Of a stretch of 34,994 nucleotides of DNA, positions 34,501 through 34,994 are shown one piece after another. This DNA comes from Gemmatimonadota bacterium. GTDB taxonomy: Bacteria; Gemmatimonadota; Gemmatimonadetes; Gemmatimonadales; Gemmatimonadaceae. Made by a program: the position numbers and the translations under genes. The DNA lies in contig JAGWYS010000011.1 of the NCBI GenBank assembly GCA_018969225.1, positions 1-34,994 of the forward strand, written 5' to 3'. The notes under the pieces are model-generated. The model saw only the letters and a program-made list of their open reading frames with translations. It ran no database searches and was not told the origin of the DNA. Every line of letters begins with the position of its first letter. The first letter of the stretch is position 1.

Positions 34501-34946
34501 TAGTCCACCCCCAGCGCGACGAGGTCCAGGTGCCCGTCGCCGGTGAGGTCGGCCATCATCACGCCGGTCTTCCACCCCGGGGGGCCCGCCACGCCGGCGG
34601 CCTCGGTGATGTCGTCGAAGCGGAAGTCGCCGCGGTTCCGGTAGAGGCGGTTGGGGCCCAGGTTGGCGGAGACGTACAGGTCCACCAGGCCGTCGCCGTC
34701 CACGTCCCCCACGGCGACGCCGCCGCCGTTGTAGTAGTACAGGTAGTTGAGGATGTTGAAGTCGGGAGCCTCGGCCAGCGCGTTCGCGAAGCCGATCCCG
34801 GTGCGCGCCGCGTCGAGGCGCTCGAAGCGCGCGGGCCCGGCGGTCCGGGTCCCTTCCCCGGCGCCGCGCCCGTCCCCGCCGGCGCACGCGGCGCTTGCGG
34901 CCAGCGCCACCCCCGCCAGCACCGCCGCGCCGGGGCGCCTGCTCAC
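31596..34946 (-). CDS. FG-GAP/VCBS repeat protein with central UnbV/ASPIC domain (CRTAC1-like), secreted or lipoprotein
   Basis: Many DxDxDGxxDLxV motifs (e.g. DVDGDGLVDLYVS, DADGDGCPDLYVA, DVNGDGLDDVYVG) in two blocks flanking NRFGVGARVTVVAGGVRQLLEQQPVRGFQSSVDPRLHAGLG; GTG start at 34946. Confidence 0.9.
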   Translation of the reverse strand: MSRRPGAAVLAGVALAASAACAGGDGRGAGEGTRTAGPARFERLDAARTGIGFANALAEAPDFNILNYLYYYNGGGVAVGDVDGDGLVDLYVSANLGPNRLYRNRGDFRFDDITEAAGVAGPPGWKTGVMMADLTGDGHLDLVALGVDYLGMHGRNAVYVNDGTGRFADRTEALGLAFAGFSTQALAFDYDRDGDLDLYLLNHSVHTERQIGVAARRDVRHPKAGDRLYRNDGGRFTDVSARAGIWGGVEGYGLGVTSSDADGDGCPDLYVANDFQEDDFLYRNRCDGTFEEVLGRATARTSRFSMGVDAADADNDGRPDLVVADMLPEREAIFKTSASYETFTLFDLRLRAGYHPQYPRNTLQRNLGGLRFAEVGLQAGVAATDWSWAPLWADLDDDGRKDLVVTTGIVRRPNDLDYINYVGNEAVQASLARGITRENLALIARMPQVPLPSHAFRNEGGWRFADSATAWGLADPGFATGAAYADLDNDGALDLVVNRVNAPLGVYRNRTRTLPGAPHWVRLRLAGRGGNRFGVGARVTVVAGGVRQLLEQQPVRGFQSSVDPRLHAGLGAAAEIDTLEIVWPDGQMQRLTGVPADRELVLAQDSATLRWRPPPPVAPLAEDVAPALGAAVPHLENDFLDYAREPLMPHALSREGPALAVADVNGDGLDDVYVGGAKWQAATLLLQRRDGRFAAAPQPAFVADSLHEDVDAAFADVDRDGDADLVVASGGNEFFDDAPALLPRLYLNDGRGGFTRRADLLPAGLCENWGTVAAGDYDGDGAVDLFLGGRVVSRRYGAIPRSVLLQGDGRGRFTDVTDAVAPALARVGMVAEARWVDADADGRLDLVLAGEFMPVRLFRNDGRRLVDASDRAGLAGTAGWWQSVTVADVDGNGAPDLVLGNLGTNAWLKASDTAPVRLHVADFGNTGTVRAILTRMVDGREVPAHGRDDLVRLIPSLRSRFPSYASFGASTLADLFGRDAVRQADVLEARTFASALALNDGRGRFTLRPLPPEAQVAPVYAALVADLVGDSLPDLWLAGHQSGVPPLFGRYDAGWGTLLRAAGRGAFSAVEPGDGAPALAGDVRALRPLRHASGRPTVAVARSGAPLQILQWPPRR

Positions 34947-34994
34947 CGCGGCGACGCCGGCAGGGGCGCGGCCGCCACCGGCCTGGCCGCCACC

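Noticed and set aside
1-34994. CRISPR arrays, tRNA/rRNA genes, IS elements, integrases or phage genes
   Set aside because: No spaced direct repeats, cloverleaf-like sequences, transposase/integrase motifs or terminal inverted repeats were found on reading; a tool-based scan (tRNAscan-SE, ISEScan) would be decisive.
34967-34994. gccgccacc direct repeat at the right edge
   Set aside because: Short, GC-rich and truncated by the window end; cannot be interpreted.

Overview
High-GC bacterial chromosomal segment with no rRNA, tRNA, CRISPR array or mobile element that I can support. Protein styles (BIG2/LVIVD lipoproteins, UnbV/FG-GAP protein, fahA neighbourhood) suggest Gemmatimonadota; that placement is inference. 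Left to right: 5' part of a GT39-type glycosyltransferase (-); BIG2 Ig-like lipoprotein (+); VLCAD/ACAD9-like acyl-CoA dehydrogenase (+); a minus-strand run of YAGLFPPA-motif unknown protein, fumarylacetoacetase, cydA, cydB and a NarL/LuxR response regulator; TPR protein, His-rich envelope protein and LVIVD beta-propeller (+); a BMP-type nucleoside-like ABC importer (SBP, double ATPase, two permeases) with an MFS exporter (+); an outer-membrane barrel and a VWA-like protein with degenerate MIDAS (-); a SUT/SLC45-like MFS transporter divergent from a GH100-like invertase and a P-loop kinase; a carbamoyltransferase/SxtJ/DUF5989 trio resembling sxtI-J-K, divergent from a membrane-anchored SGNH hydrolase; and a UnbV/FG-GAP protein, SSS symporter and 70-aa protein unit (-). 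The most interesting candidates are the sxtIJK-like plus SGNH module, the compact predicted sucrose module, a recurrent TAnnnT-N6-start arrangement suggesting leaderless transcripts, nested mutually exclusive inverted repeats before the BIG2 gene, and three independent 12-bp tandem arrays.
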